Shown here piece after piece: positions 1-7,541 of a stretch of 38,822 bases of DNA. The stretch is from Alphaproteobacteria bacterium (lineage in GTDB: Bacteria > Pseudomonadota > Alphaproteobacteria > JAEUKQ01 > JAIBAD01): NCBI GenBank assembly GCA_019695395.1, contig JAIBAD010000015.1, positions 1 to 38,822 of the forward strand, written 5' to 3'. Each line of letters starts with the position of its first letter. Positions within the stretch are counted from its first letter, which is position 1. Both the position numbers and the translations under genes were made by a program. The notes below the pieces were generated by a model. That model searched no databases, was not told the origin of the DNA, and was given only the letters and a program-made list of their open reading frames with translations.

Positions 1-506
1 CCATTATTTCCACCGCCGTTGTTGCCGCCGCCGTTATTTCCGCCGCCATTGTTTCCACCACCGTTGTTACCACCACCATTATTGCCACCGCCATTATTTC
101 CACCGCCATTGTTGCCGCCGCCGTTGTTGCCACCGCCATTGTTACCGCCGCCGTTATTTCCGCCACCATTGTCACCACCGCCGTTGTTACCGCCATCACC
201 GCCGCCACTACCATTGCTATCATTATTTATGAATGACGAATCAGGGGTAGCGCGTTTATTGGTTTCATTTTCGTTACATGACGTATCACTTGCGCTCAGT
301 GGAAAAAATGGATTTTTAGGTGTACATAAGCGATTCCTTTGAGAATTTTGGGCAAGAATCTCTATTATTGATGGTTGGGGGAAAGCTATCTGAGTTCTTG
401 TTATAGGTTGATTGCGAAGAGTTGGTACATTAGTCCAAGCAGGATTTGCATTTAAAAATATTAAGGAAACCGTGCTGATTAAAAGCATTTTATATTGATT
501 CTTCAT
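1..506 (-). CDS. Exported protein with Asn-Asn-Gly-Gly-Gly repeats (C-terminus beyond window)
   Basis: The minus strand reads open from an ATG at 506 to the window edge with no stop, so the C-terminus is missing. The start is preceded by GGAGAG at a suitable distance. The first ~25 residues (Met-Lys-Asn start, hydrophobic core, Ala-Trp-Thr end) form a signal peptide. Residues ~26-90 are ordinary sequence with two cysteines. From about residue 91 the protein is almost entirely NNGGG pentapeptides, from 15-bp units. Such Gly/Asn-rich tails are typical of flexible surface or secreted low-complexity proteins; no family or function is recognised. It lies downstream of a second repeat protein with a similar signal peptide (679-1998), separated from it by an intrinsic terminator, so it probably has its own promoter. 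The plus-strand proline-rich reading of the same DNA is a shadow. Confidence 0.75.
   Translation of the reverse strand, partial: MKNQYKMLLISTVSLIFLNANPAWTNVPTLRNQPITRTQIAFPQPSIIEILAQNSQRNRLCTPKNPFFPLSASDTSCNENETNKRATPDSSFINNDSNGSGGGDGGNNGGGDNGGGNNGGGNNGGGNNGGGNNGGGNNGGGNNGGGNNGGGNNGGGNNGGGNNGGGNN
3..197 (-). repeat. 15-bp tandem repeat encoding NNGGG pentapeptides
   Basis: Roughly a dozen 15-bp units reach the window edge. Each encodes Asn-Asn-Gly-Gly-Gly, with one Asp-Asn variant. Third positions vary (GGC/GGT/GGA, AAT/AAC) while the amino acids stay fixed, so the array is kept as protein and is not a recent exact duplication. Confidence 0.9.
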
Positions 507-611
507 GATAGCTCTCCACAATCGGATAAAATAATATGGTATCTATCTCGTAAGTTTAATATGTATGTAGTTAACAAAAGATAAATTTTTTTATATCTTT
601 TGTAATATTCT

Positions 612-654
612 TATAAAAATAAAAAAAAGAGGCCAGATTTTATTCTGGCCTCTT
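612..654 (-). terminator. Rho-independent terminator after the repeat-protein gene
   Basis: On the minus strand an 11-bp perfect stem (AAGAGGCCAGA / TCTGGCCTCTT, loop of 6) is followed by an uninterrupted T-run. It lies 25 bp after the stop of the 679-1998 gene. Confidence 0.88.
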
Positions 655-678
655 AAAGTGCAAGAAAATAGATATAAT

Positions 679-1998
679 CTATGGCACAACCGGAGGACCA
701 TTATCATCCCCACCATCATCCCCACCATCATCCCCACCATCATCATCGTCGTCATCAGTAATTGCATCAGGTTCTGGTACAGGTCTATCACTAGATGATG
801 CGGTATCATCATTTGTTGTTGAATCAGTTGTTTTAATTAATGTGTTTTCTTTCCAAGTAAATGGTGTGATTGTTGATGAAAGAGGTACAGGGTCGTCAGG
901 TACCCATAGCACTATAATTCTTTCATATAATCCCCCCTGTCCACCTAGAGGTATTATTTGGTAATGCCCACCTTGGGGTTGGGCTACCGGTTGTAAAGGT
1001 TGTAAAAATTGTAATTGTCTAGGTTGTTGAATAGGTACCGGGTTTAGAACTGGTTGTTGCATGACTATTTGCTGATCAGGATTATCTATTGTATCATTGA
1101 AATTATCAAACGTTGGAATAGGATCTGAGGACGTTGTAGGGTAACCAGCAATCGTATCATCAGAATTATCAAATGTTGGGATAGGATCCGATGAGGTCGT
1201 GGGGTAACCAGCCATCGTATCATCAGAATTATCAAATGTTGGGATAGGATCCGATGAGGTCATTGGATTATTATATACGGGATCAGGAACCGGATTAGGA
1301 TTAGGTATCGGGTTCAACCTATCTGGCGCACGCATGGTTATTGTCCCGGTATAATCAGGAACCGGATTGGGATTAGGTATTGGGTTCAACCTATCTGGTG
1401 CACGCATGGTTATTGTCCCGGTATAATCAGGAACCGGATTGGGATTAGGTATTGGGTTTAATCTATCTGGTGCACGCATGGTTATTGTCCCGGTATAATC
1501 AGGAACCGGATTGGGATTAAGTATTGGGTTTAATCTATCTGGTGCACGCATGGTTATTGTCCCGGTATAATCAGGAACCGGATTGGGGTTAGGTATTGGG
1601 TTCAACCTATCCGGGGCGCGTGTTATCGGTATAGATATCGGATTACCAGGATTATTTAAAAGCTGTAAAGGTTGATTAGGAGAAACATTATTAGATATAA
1701 CACTATTTCTTTCATCAATATAATTCGATGAACCATTATTTATAACATACAAACGTCTAAGAGATTGATCTTGAGAATTAATGTTTGTTTGTCTTAATAA
1801 ATCTTGCTGTCTTGAATATGATACCGCTTTTATTTGCATTAAAATCTTGGCTGTACATTCAGAAACAGATTGAATTTGTTTTTTTGAATATAATTCTGAA
1901 CAAAATTGGGTTGGTGTCACAACAGATGCCACGCTTGATCCAATGGATAAGGCAAGCAAAGATGCCGTAATTAAAAGATATTTGGAACTATTCTTCAT
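679..1998 (-). CDS. Exported Pro/Asn/Asp-rich tandem-repeat protein
   Basis: 439 residues from the ATG at 1998. An upstream in-frame GTG at 2007 overlaps the Shine-Dalgarno GGGAGTG, so the ATG is the likelier start. A signal peptide occupies residues 1 to ~25. Residues ~30-60 carry two cysteines and a helical stretch. The centre has about 4.7 copies of a 24-residue unit (RAPDRLNPIPNPNPVPDYTG plus TITM), then about 2.7 copies of a 21-residue unit built on SSDPIPTFDNSDDT. A Gln/Pro-rich linker follows, and the C-terminus is very acidic (Asp runs mixed with Gly-Gly). No catalytic domain is visible. The composition suggests an extended surface or secreted protein, possibly cation-binding at the acidic tail. 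Its N-terminus resembles that of the downstream 1-506 protein, so the two may be paralogous in their export region. Function unknown. Confidence 0.82.
   Translation of the reverse strand: MKNSSKYLLITASLLALSIGSSVASVVTPTQFCSELYSKKQIQSVSECTAKILMQIKAVSYSRQQDLLRQTNINSQDQSLRRLYVINNGSSNYIDERNSVISNNVSPNQPLQLLNNPGNPISIPITRAPDRLNPIPNPNPVPDYTGTITMRAPDRLNPILNPNPVPDYTGTITMRAPDRLNPIPNPNPVPDYTGTITMRAPDRLNPIPNPNPVPDYTGTITMRAPDRLNPIPNPNPVPDPVYNNPMTSSDPIPTFDNSDDTMAGYPTTSSDPIPTFDNSDDTIAGYPTTSSDPIPTFDNFNDTIDNPDQQIVMQQPVLNPVPIQQPRQLQFLQPLQPVAQPQGGHYQIIPLGGQGGLYERIIVLWVPDDPVPLSSTITPFTWKENTLIKTTDSTTNDDTASSSDRPVPEPDAITDDDDDDGGDDGGDDGGDDNGPPVVP
1090..1260 (-). repeat. 63-bp coding tandem repeat (about 2.7 copies)
   Basis: Units encode a 21-residue Ser/Asp/Pro-rich segment built on SSDPIPTFDNSDDT. 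The units are nearly identical at the DNA level apart from a few substitutions; the last copy is degenerate. Confidence 0.9.
1282..1620 (-). repeat. 72-bp coding tandem repeat (about 4.7 copies)
   Basis: Units encode a 24-residue segment starting RAPDRLNPIPNPNPVPD. The copies differ by only a few bases, one of them giving Ile-Leu for Ile-Pro. Such similarity indicates recent unit duplication, so copy number may vary between strains. Confidence 0.92.
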
Positions 1999-2173
1999 GG
2001 AAATCACTCCCTATATTTTTTTTAAGGATTTCCAGACTATCATTAAATAAAGTCTGTTACTTACTTGTAAATAGGTATAGTAAAATTTTATTCAAGGTTA
2101 GATATGTTTTTATATTTTTATATGTATAAATATAAATATTTATCTTTTATTAATTTTTTTGTGATATTATTCG

Positions 2174-3547
2174 CTAGGGAATTGTTATTTTATAAAAACG
2201 GTTCGTATCACCTAACATAATATTAGCTAAAATAGATTGATCATTTAATCTAATCATTTCTGTAATCAAAGAATTAAGGGATATTTCTTTAATAAGAGAA
2301 AGATCCATAAGCATATTATTGTCGATAATTTGACCCTGAGGATTCACATGCAAAAGCGTTAATTGACCAGATAACATATGGGCCATACCTTCATCAATTG
2401 AATCAGATATATTTATGTTTTCTTGATCCTTATCTGAATATTGATTTCCTAATATAATAAAATTTTTATCTGACAAAAACATGAGGTTCTTTAAAATAAA
2501 ATCTTCATTTTCGCTTTTTGTGGTTTTATTTTCTATTATAGGCGATAAGGTATTATGTTGTTTTGAATTAAGAGTAGAATCAAACCACAAAAATTCTAAT
2601 TTATTGTCTGCATTCATACCCACTAAAATTAAAGAACCATCCCTATACAATCCGGACGCAAGATTATTTAATTTTAATTGTCCAATATTTTTTCTGTTTG
2701 CTTCACGGCCATTACTATCCAAAGAAATAAGGAAAGAATCCTGGTTATTTAATTTTAATAAATTATTTTTTTGGCCTTGCCCGTCTCCTTCATATAAATT
2801 TTTCAAAATAACAATTTGATTATTTGATTGATTATAAAATAGATCAGCCTCTTGAAAGAAAACTTCGGCATATTCATCCATATAGGCCCATGATATCTTG
2901 CCATTGGCCGTAATATCTAAAATTAAATTTTTATATGATGTTGCCTGATTTATATTTTGCACATCAACCGACACTATATAATGACCATTTTTAATTGGCA
3001 CTGCATGATTGATACTGACAATATGGTAATTTTTTAATTTAAGACTTGTTAATTTGGTATCATCAAAAGACCATAAAGAATTATTTTTATAATCATAGGC
3101 AACAATTTTATATAGAAATTGTCCATTATTTGAATTTACATCAAAGGGCAATCGTTCTTCTAGCAAAAATTGATCAGATTTAGCGGCAAGTAAATTATAA
3201 AATTCGCCTTCTTTTATTTTAAGAACAGTCTGGGTTATAGGTTGTAATTGTGGATTAAAACCTATAATAACCAATATATTATCATTTGTTTCTTCAGATG
3301 AATAAACACAATTATAAAGAAAAGTTAATTGTGCTTTTTCTTCATATTCAGATAAAGGCGTTAAACGACAAGATTTTGGCGTATAAGATTCTGGTAAAAT
3401 AGTGGGAACAAATTTTGATATATCAAATAATTCACTTTTTATAGTGGTTGAATTTTTATCAACCGCATAAAGAGGTATATTATTGAAAAAATATATAACC
3501 AAAAAGCAAAGAAAAATACGATAGTTTTTCATGAAGATTTTTATCAT
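2174..3547 (-). CDS. Exported protein of unknown function, possible beta-propeller
   Basis: 457 residues from the ATG at 3547; an in-frame ATG at 3532 begins directly at the signal peptide (Met-Lys-Asn, then a hydrophobic core ending Leu-Tyr-Ala). Neither start has a clear Shine-Dalgarno, so the start is uncertain by five residues. The mature part is soluble and has two cysteines near its N-terminus. It has recurring strands of the type 'hydrophobic-D-x-N/D-G-x-hydrophobic' (LDITANGKISW, ISLDSNGRE, VNPQGQI) separated by 'DGSLILVG'-like strands, as in delta-type beta-propellers. That fold is inferred from pattern only and no family is recognised. It is the third gene in a row coding for an exported protein on this strand, and the only one without low-complexity repeats. 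Confidence 0.72.
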   Translation of the reverse strand: MIKIFMKNYRIFLCFLVIYFFNNIPLYAVDKNSTTIKSELFDISKFVPTILPESYTPKSCRLTPLSEYEEKAQLTFLYNCVYSSEETNDNILVIIGFNPQLQPITQTVLKIKEGEFYNLLAAKSDQFLLEERLPFDVNSNNGQFLYKIVAYDYKNNSLWSFDDTKLTSLKLKNYHIVSINHAVPIKNGHYIVSVDVQNINQATSYKNLILDITANGKISWAYMDEYAEVFFQEADLFYNQSNNQIVILKNLYEGDGQGQKNNLLKLNNQDSFLISLDSNGREANRKNIGQLKLNNLASGLYRDGSLILVGMNADNKLEFLWFDSTLNSKQHNTLSPIIENKTTKSENEDFILKNLMFLSDKNFIILGNQYSDKDQENINISDSIDEGMAHMLSGQLTLLHVNPQGQIIDNNMLMDLSLIKEISLNSLITEMIRLNDQSILANIMLGDTNRFYKITIP

Positions 3548-3691
3548 TTTAAAGATTTAACTTAATAAGATAATTAATATGATAAAAAGTAAAGATATAA
3601 AGTTCTATTAGTGATAGTTATACCTAATATATTTATTATAAAAAAATATAATATTATATAGACATTACTGAAAAAAAAGTTTATAGTTTTA

Positions 3692-3742
3692 AATAAAAAG
3701 AAGCACAGCTAGTACAATAACCACAAAATACTAGCTGTGCTT
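3692..3742 (-). terminator. Intrinsic terminator-like hairpin
   Basis: A perfect 14-bp stem (AAGCACAGCTAGTA at 3701-3714 with its complement at 3729-3742) has a 14-nt loop. On the minus strand it is followed by CTTTTTATTT. No gene on this strand ends just upstream of it, so it either insulates the 2174-3547 gene or ends an untranslated transcript. Confidence 0.55.
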
Positions 3743-3752
3743 GAGTCAACTT

Positions 3753-3780
3753 CCAAAAAATCTCCGCTAAAATTTCGGAG
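3753..3780 (-). terminator. Second minus-strand terminator-like hairpin
   Basis: On the minus strand CTCCG and CGGAG pair around a 9-nt loop and are followed by ATTTTTT. The stem is short. It sits in tandem with the stronger hairpin at 3692-3742. Confidence 0.4.
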
Positions 3781-3807
3781 GATAGACATAAAAAAATATA
3801 ATTGCCT

Positions 3808-3829
3808 AAACTTCATAGTGAAGTTTTTT
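3808..3829 (+). terminator. T-tailed hairpin on the plus strand
   Basis: AAACTTCA and TGAAGTTT pair across a 3-nt loop, and the T-run continues to 3829. No plus-strand gene lies upstream in this gap, so any function would be on an untranslated transcript. Confidence 0.35.
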
Positions 3830-3865
3830 GATACTAGAATATTAGTACCTAAGGCCTTAAAAATA

Positions 3866-3941
3866 TCGCTTCAAAATGTTTTATTATAAAACCTGATATA
3901 AAAATATTATCAGTTTAGAAAATTTCTAAATTTTGAAGCGA
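3866..3941. repeat. Cloverleaf-forming palindromic element
   Basis: Outer arms TCGCTTCAAAAT (3866-3877) and ATTTTGAAGCGA (3930-3941) are perfectly complementary. Between them lie three abutting hairpins: 3878-3892 (GTTTTA/TAAAAC), 3893-3913 (CTGATA/TATCAG) and 3914-3930 (TTTAGAA/TTCTAAA). One base at the junction is shared. The whole 76 bp therefore folds as a four-way junction on either strand. It is not a tRNA: it lacks the T-arm consensus, an anticodon-loop pattern and CCA. It could be a structured RNA or a mobile palindromic element. Confidence 0.6.
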
Positions 3942-4011
3942 ATCAAAACTTTCATACAAACTATATATAAACTATACTTGAATTTTAATAATTGTATATT
4001 ATTACTGCTTC

Positions 4012-4039
4012 AATAAATCACACTATAGTGTGATTTATT
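4012..4039. repeat. 28-bp perfect palindrome
   Basis: Arms AATAAATCACACTA and TAGTGTGATTTATT are perfectly complementary with no spacer. It may be a protein-binding site, a cruciform, or a weak bidirectional terminator; the sequence does not decide. Confidence 0.6.
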
Positions 4040-4286
4040 TCAAATTTATTTAAAATCCAGATAATTTCACTAATTACCCATTAATATGAATTATGAATAT
4101 GGCAATATAACATCACTATGGGGGCTATTTTTTACAAAAATATTTTTTTATTATTCATTTTAGCAATGTCAGAAAAGGTAACTAGACTAATTATTTTAAT
4201 TAATCCAAAATGACCATAAATTGATTATTCTATTCTTTCTTTCACAAAAAATTCTCTTATAATGCAAAAGCCAAAACGAATATGTT

Positions 4287-4314
4287 TTGACAGATTATTT
4301 TTTATAAATAAATA
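4287..4314 (+). promoter_or_regulatory. Candidate sigma70 promoter of the ceramide operon
   Basis: TTGACA (4287-4292), a 16-bp spacer and TAAATA (4309-4314) lie before the acyl-AMP ligase gene. They would give a leader of about 70 nt. A 7-bp hairpin (ATCATTG/CAATGAT, 4326-4346) would sit near the 5' end of that leader. An isolated TATAAT at 4258-4263 is an alternative -10. Confidence 0.45.
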
Positions 4315-4390
4315 TAAATCATAAAATCATTGCCAATACCAATGATCATGTATGAAAAGAATGTAATAAAACATTAGAGTTAAGTATTTT

Positions 4391-6127
4391 ATGCAAGCGA
4401 CGGCAACGACAAATAATTCACTTCCTATAAAAATTGCAACATTTCAAACTTTTACCGAAGCCCTTGATTATGCTGCCAAAGGAAGTACAGGTATGAATTT
4501 TTATTCAGCCAAAGGTGAACTTACATATGTTTTAACCTATCAAGCTTTACAAGATAAAGCCATGCAAGTTGCCCGGGGATTAATTAAAAGCGGCATCCCA
4601 AAAGGTTCAAGAATGGTTCTTGTCGCTGATACAGATCCCAATTTTATGATTTTATTTGCAGCGTGCCAATATGCATCGATTATACCTGTGCCTGTTGCCA
4701 TACCAACTGTTTTTGGTGCCCATAAATCATATGTGGATGGATTAAAACGGCAACTTATGGGATCACTGGCGACTGCTGCTGCGGCACCCATAAGTTTATT
4801 GCCCTTTTTAAAAGAAGCTGCGCTTAATCTTGATATTAAATTTCTTGGAAGTTTTGATCATTTCCTTGATTTACCTTATGCCGATACTGACATTAGACCT
4901 TTTGACCCGGATGAAACCTGTTATCTTCAATATTCATCTGGCAGTACAAGATTTCCCCTAGGTATAGATATTCATCAACGTTCTTTAATGGCTAATGCAT
5001 ATGCTATTGCTAATCACGGTCTTTGTATCAGGGATGGTGATCGTACCACATCATGGTTACCTTTATATCATGACATGGGATTGGTTGGATTTATGCTTGT
5101 CCCTCTTTTATGTCAAATTTCTATTGATTATTTAACGACCAGAGATTTCGCAAGACGCCCTCTTTTATGGTTATCTCTTATATCCAGGCATCAATCAACC
5201 ATTTCTTATAGCCCCAGTTTTGGATATGATCTTTGTGTAAGACGTGCTCGCGATTTAAATATGAAAGATATTAATTTATCTTCTTGGCGCGCTGCCGGGA
5301 TTGGTGGCGATATGATTCAAGCGCAGATTTTAGAAAAATTTGTCAATACATTTGCACCTTATGGTTTTAAATCCAAAGCTTTTGTTCCAAGCTATGGGAT
5401 GGCTGAAACAACCCTTGCTATCAGTTTCGCACCTTTAGATAAGGGATTTCAGTCAATTAATATTGATCGTGAAAAATTGTCTCAGGACAATATTGCAGAT
5501 ATTCATCAAAAACCTACATCCCAAACAAGAGACTTTGTTTTATGTGGGAATGTTTTACCCAAACATTCCATTGAAGTGCGAAATGAAAACGGGCAAAAAC
5601 TTGGCGATCAAGAGCTTGGCAAAATTTTTGTTAAAGGTCCAAGTTTAATGAACGGATATTTTAATCAACCTGAAATAACCAAGCAAATTCTTTCAGCCGA
5701 TGGTTGGTTAGACACAGGTGATTTAGGTTTTTTATATGATAATCAAATAATCATCACAGGAAGAAGTAAGGATTTAATTATTATTAACGGTCGTAATATA
5801 TGGCCACAAGATTTAGAATGGGCAATTGAAGAATTACCCAATTTAAGACGAGGTGATGTTGCAGCTTTTTCTATTGAAAAAGAAAATGATAATGAAGAGA
5901 TTATTATTCTTCTTCAATGTCGCCTTGGAGATGAAGAAGCCAAAATTAAATTAATTCAAGATGCTGAATCTTGTGTCAGACAAACAACAGGTTTGGATGC
6001 TAAAATTGTTTTGGTTCCACCCCACAGCTTACCACAAACCTCCTCTGGTAAATTAAGCCGATCTAAAGCAAAAAATAACTACCTTATGGGGACTTATATA
6101 CCTCTTAAAGAAAGTTCCTATGCATGA
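4391..6127 (+). CDS. Fatty acyl-AMP ligase / acyl-ACP synthetase of the sphingolipid locus
   Basis: 578 residues, an ANL-superfamily adenylating enzyme. Core motifs are present. The phosphate-binding loop SSGSTRFPLG is at 182-191, with the STRxPxG form typical of fatty acyl-AMP ligases. SYGMAETT is at 334-341, GWLDTGDLG at ~438-446, the hinge GRSKDLIIINGRNIWP follows, and the C-terminal catalytic Lys is in SSGKLSRSK (K554). It should activate a fatty acid as acyl-AMP. The next genes suggest it loads the dedicated carrier protein at 7249 to supply acyl chains for sphingoid-base or ceramide formation, as proposed for the homologous Caulobacter enzyme; acyl-CoA formation is the alternative. Its stop overlaps the start of the reductase gene (ATGA), so the two are co-translated. 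The Shine-Dalgarno is weak. Confidence 0.9.
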   Translation: MQATATTNNSLPIKIATFQTFTEALDYAAKGSTGMNFYSAKGELTYVLTYQALQDKAMQVARGLIKSGIPKGSRMVLVADTDPNFMILFAACQYASIIPVPVAIPTVFGAHKSYVDGLKRQLMGSLATAAAAPISLLPFLKEAALNLDIKFLGSFDHFLDLPYADTDIRPFDPDETCYLQYSSGSTRFPLGIDIHQRSLMANAYAIANHGLCIRDGDRTTSWLPLYHDMGLVGFMLVPLLCQISIDYLTTRDFARRPLLWLSLISRHQSTISYSPSFGYDLCVRRARDLNMKDINLSSWRAAGIGGDMIQAQILEKFVNTFAPYGFKSKAFVPSYGMAETTLAISFAPLDKGFQSINIDREKLSQDNIADIHQKPTSQTRDFVLCGNVLPKHSIEVRNENGQKLGDQELGKIFVKGPSLMNGYFNQPEITKQILSADGWLDTGDLGFLYDNQIIITGRSKDLIIINGRNIWPQDLEWAIEELPNLRRGDVAAFSIEKENDNEEIIILLQCRLGDEEAKIKLIQDAESCVRQTTGLDAKIVLVPPHSLPQTSSGKLSRSKAKNNYLMGTYIPLKESSYA

Positions 6128-7074
6128 CCCATGTACCTATTGTGGCTGTCACAGGGGCCACAGGTTTTATTGGTAGTCATCTTATCCAAAATTTAGCAAA
6201 AAAAAAATTTTTAATTAAAATTTTATCTAGAAGATTACCGGTTAATTCTTTTTTATCATCCGCTAATTTCGAAGTCATCATCGGCGATGTTTTTGATTCT
6301 ACCAGTATCGCTATACTTTTAAAAAATGCAGACTTTTTAATCCATAGTGCCGGGTTGGTGAAGGCACGTAATGTATCGGATTTTTATAAATATAATGTTG
6401 AAGCGGTCAGCCATATTGTTACTTTAGCTCAACATTATAACCCCAAAATAAAGGTTATTCTTATTTCATCCTTGGCGGCAAGAGAACCCCATCTTTCCTC
6501 TTATGCTAAAAGTAAAGCACAGGGCGAAAAAATAATTCATGCAAGTTCTCTTGAATATTGGATTGTACGTCCCCCAGCTGTTTATGGGCCAGGAGACACT
6601 GAAATATTACCCTTTTTTAAATTAGCGCAAAAAGGATTTGCCTTTTTACCCAACAAAGGACAGGGTCGTTTTTCAATGATCCATGTAGATGATTTAACAG
6701 AATGTCTTACATCTATTATACAATTTTTGCCTCCTAACCGCTCTATTTTTGAACCGGATGATCAACAAATTTTTGGATATAGCTGGCAAGATATCGTTGG
6801 GATAATGTCATTAATAATGAAGAAAAAAATTATATCTTTTAAAATTTCACCTTTTGTTCTTAATATAATTGCAACAGCAAATTCTTGGTATAAATCTTTT
6901 AATTCTCTATATGTTCCTATGCTTACACAAGAAAAAATAAAAGAATTAACCCATGATAATTGGATATGTAATAAATCATCTATGGATCTTTTAAAAGAAT
7001 GGAAACCTAAAATACCCTTAAGCCAAGGGTTTCAAGAAACATTCGATTTCTATAAAAAAGCGGGATGGCTTTAA
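6124..7074 (+). CDS. cerR: NAD-dependent epimerase/dehydratase family, 3-oxoceramide reductase (CerR-like)
   Basis: 316 residues, an extended short-chain dehydrogenase. The dinucleotide-binding loop GATGFIG is near residue 10. Catalytic Tyr127 and Lys131 lie in SSYAKSK. The pattern 'VRPPAVYGPGD' after it is typical of the epimerase branch. In Caulobacter the equivalent enzyme in the sphingolipid locus, CerR, reduces 3-oxo-ceramide to dihydroceramide after N-acylation. The assignment here rests on family and on being next to the acyl-AMP ligase, carrier protein and serine palmitoyltransferase genes. It starts inside the stop codon of the ligase gene. A short hairpin with a T-tract follows, so the first transcript may end here. 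A sugar epimerase is the alternative, but no sugar genes are nearby. Confidence 0.85.
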   Translation: MTHVPIVAVTGATGFIGSHLIQNLAKKKFLIKILSRRLPVNSFLSSANFEVIIGDVFDSTSIAILLKNADFLIHSAGLVKARNVSDFYKYNVEAVSHIVTLAQHYNPKIKVILISSLAAREPHLSSYAKSKAQGEKIIHASSLEYWIVRPPAVYGPGDTEILPFFKLAQKGFAFLPNKGQGRFSMIHVDDLTECLTSIIQFLPPNRSIFEPDDQQIFGYSWQDIVGIMSLIMKKKIISFKISPFVLNIIATANSWYKSFNSLYVPMLTQEKIKELTHDNWICNKSSMDLLKEWKPKIPLSQGFQETFDFYKKAGWL

Positions 7075-7103
7075 TAAAGCTATTCTCTCACGCTTAAATT
7101 CAT

Positions 7104-7121
7104 AAATCCTCCGGATTTTTT
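7104..7121 (+). terminator. Short terminator-like hairpin after cerR
   Basis: AAATCC and GGATTT pair around a 3-nt loop, followed by TTT. The stem is only 6 bp, so read-through into the carrier-protein gene is plausible. Confidence 0.4.
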
Positions 7122-7131
7122 AAAGAAAATT

Positions 7132-7161
7132 ATGACAGAATTGTTACAATTGGTAACAATT
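7132..7161 (+). promoter_or_regulatory. Promoter with embedded operator-like dyad before acp-spt
   Basis: ATGACA (7132-7137) is a good -35; 17 bp later lies AACAAT (7155-7160), a weak -10. A perfect dyad, AATTGTTAC-N5-GTAACAATT (7139-7161), fills the spacer and covers the -10. This is the usual placement of a repressor operator. The regulator is unknown. A TATAAT at 7217-7222 is an alternative -10 nearer the gene. Confidence 0.45.
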
Positions 7162-7248
7162 TGTTATTTCCCTAAAAGGCATTTTTTGATGAAAATAGTG
7201 TTAACTTAATAACAACTATAATAATGATTTTTGGACTAGATATATATA

Positions 7249-7512
7249 ATGGTGGCTACAAAAGAACAATTAGTTGATTCAATTATTGAGATTTTAAAGT
7301 CTTTTTTAAAAAATGAACAAGTTCTTTCAGCTACAACTAATATATCAAGAGATTTAAATTTAGATTCTTTAGCCATTATGGATTTGATGATGGAATTAGA
7401 AGAAAAATTTGATATTTCGATACCTCTTAATCTTGTACCAGAAATCCAAACTATAGGCGATTTAGCTGATGCTGTTTTACAAATTAAAACAGCCCAAACC
7501 AGCAATACTTAA
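7249..7512 (+). CDS. Acyl carrier protein dedicated to sphingolipid synthesis
   Basis: 87 residues, the usual size of an acyl carrier protein. The phosphopantetheine attachment site is Ser40 in NLDSLAIMDL, and an acidic helix II (ELEEKF) follows. The sequence differs from the housekeeping AcpP (typically GADSLDTVE), fitting a specialised carrier. It sits 29 bp before serine palmitoyltransferase and in the same cluster as the acyl-AMP ligase. It probably carries the acyl chain to SPT or to the ceramide synthase. The Caulobacter locus has an equivalent carrier. It needs a phosphopantetheinyl transferase encoded elsewhere. Confidence 0.9.
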   Translation: MVATKEQLVDSIIEILKSFLKNEQVLSATTNISRDLNLDSLAIMDLMMELEEKFDISIPLNLVPEIQTIGDLADAVLQIKTAQTSNT

Positions 7513-7541
7513 TTAGATTTTGACGATAAGGGGAAATTTTT

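Larger units (their letters stand above)
3548..4390. other. Hairpin-rich gene-free stretch between divergent genes
   Basis: No convincing gene is present; the only short plus-strand frame (4086-4163, 25 codons) lacks a ribosome site. The stretch holds two minus-strand terminator-like hairpins, a plus-strand T-tailed hairpin, a cloverleaf-forming element, a 28-bp perfect palindrome and a promoter-like site before the acyl-AMP ligase gene, each listed separately. Confidence 0.7.

Noticed and set aside
19-342. Plus-strand open frame rich in Pro-Pro-Leu repeats
   Set aside because: It is the antisense reading of the NNGGG repeats. The minus-strand frame has a signal peptide, a ribosome site and synonymous third-position variation, so it is the real gene.
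1090-1620. Possible CRISPR-like array because of regular repeats
   Set aside because: Repeats are contiguous without unique spacers, are multiples of three and lie inside a clean reading frame; no cas genes are present.
3866-3941. Cloverleaf as a tRNA gene
   Set aside because: No invariant D- or T-arm bases, no credible anticodon loop and an 11-12-bp outer stem; structure only resembles a tRNA in outline.
4086-4163. 25-codon plus-strand frame
   Set aside because: No ribosome site, extreme AT content and no upstream promoter-gene arrangement; likely chance.
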